DNA from: Halonatronum saccharophilum DSM 13868 | Lineage (GTDB): Bacteria; Bacillota; Halanaerobiia; Halobacteroidales; Halobacteroidaceae | Direction: 5' to 3' | DNA: 49,005 bases | NCBI RefSeq assembly: GCF_000517025.1 | Contig: NZ_KI912092.1 | Span: 39,619 to 88,623 of the forward strand | Part shown: piece by piece, positions 48,861-49,005 of the stretch | Position numbering within the stretch: the first letter of the stretch is position 1 | How the letters are laid out: every line of letters begins with the position of its first letter | The notes under the pieces: model-generated | What the model was told of the DNA's origin: nothing | The model's database searches: none | The model's input: only the letters and a program-made list of their open reading frames with translations | Made by a program: the position numbers and the translations under genes

Positions 48861-48940
48861 CAGTTGACAATTGATAATTGAAAATTGATAGTCTAAAATT
48901 TTTCAAGTTTTTAACTATCAATTATCCACTATCAACTATT
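48861..48940. repeat. heptamer-array repeat between tRNA-Pro and tRNA-Gly
   Basis: Arrays CAGTTGACAATTGATAATTG and TAACTATCAATTATCCAC around an AT-rich core. Inverted copy of 319-397. Confidence 0.75.
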
Positions 48941-48954
48941 AATTAAATGAATGT

Positions 48955-49005
48955 GCGGGAGTAGCTCAGTTGGCTAGAGCACCAGCCTTCCAAGCTGGGT
49001 GTCGC
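48955..49005 (+). tRNA. tRNA-Gly (TCC), cut by the window edge
   Basis: Starts GCGGGAGTAGCTCAGTTGGC; anticodon stem CCAGC/GCTGG is intact with loop CTTCCAA (TCC, Gly). The T arm and acceptor 3' strand lie beyond the window. Intact counterpart of the decayed copy at 230-303. Confidence 0.92.

Overview
The window looks like chromosome from a low-GC, strictly fermentative, spore-forming Firmicute with an outer membrane, most like the Halanaerobiales (Halobacteroidaceae type). Evidence: AT-rich DNA; Firmicute core genes; the sporulation pair ytrH-ytrI next to dnaE; a trimeric electron-bifurcating [FeFe] hydrogenase; and, unusual for a Firmicute, several secreted beta-barrel-like proteins plus a LolA-like protein. 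The taxonomic placement is inference; the gene content is read directly.

Layout. 1-590: minus-strand tRNA cluster (His, Arg, a decayed Gly, Pro) with its own promoter. 636-5985, minus: phosphoesterase-rdgB-rph, two-subunit class I fumarase, a metallo-beta-lactamase-fold enzyme, a beta-barrel-like protein and a decayed gene. 6448-9960: TAXI-type TRAP transporter with a 230-nt leader. 10433-14175: aroE, a DMT permease, two half-size gate-domain proteins, a barrel protein. 14357-18265: TetR-led cassette of membrane protein, FMN-lipoprotein, secreted protein and flavodoxin. 18338-24483: PopT-like DUF368 protein, a beta-helix protein, a PgpA-family protein, dnaE. 24756-25542, plus: ytrH-ytrI. 25571-30397: aminotransferase, typA, PHP phosphatase, YjbQ, and a 23-residue membrane peptide. 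30461-34628: hydCBA. 34876-44181: hydrolase remnant, two barrel proteins, LolA-like protein, a flavodoxin-SCP2-membrane fusion, a FtsX/LolD-type ABC transporter, a TPR protein and a DesK/NarL-type two-component pair. 44318-48476: AI-2E permease, uvsE, perR, divergent ldh, nfu. 48642-49005: promoters and plus-strand tRNA-Pro and tRNA-Gly, the latter cut by the window edge.

Metabolism fits together: HydABC disposes of NADH and reduced ferredoxin as H2, lactate dehydrogenase reoxidises NADH, and fumarase, shikimate dehydrogenase and an aminotransferase serve biosynthesis. Envelope genes (LolA-like, ABC, barrels, PopT) serve a double-membrane cell.

The strongest unexplained signals are at DNA level. 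First, TTGGCCC/GGGCCAA occurs about 54 times by hand count, in several reading frames and almost only inside genes. Second, about 14 intergenic copies of a composite repeat share a core flanked by inverted arrays of 6-7-nt words; the word differs from copy to copy but matches between the two arms of one copy. Third, the window ends carry inverted copies of a tRNA-Pro/repeat/tRNA-Gly block, one of which is decaying.
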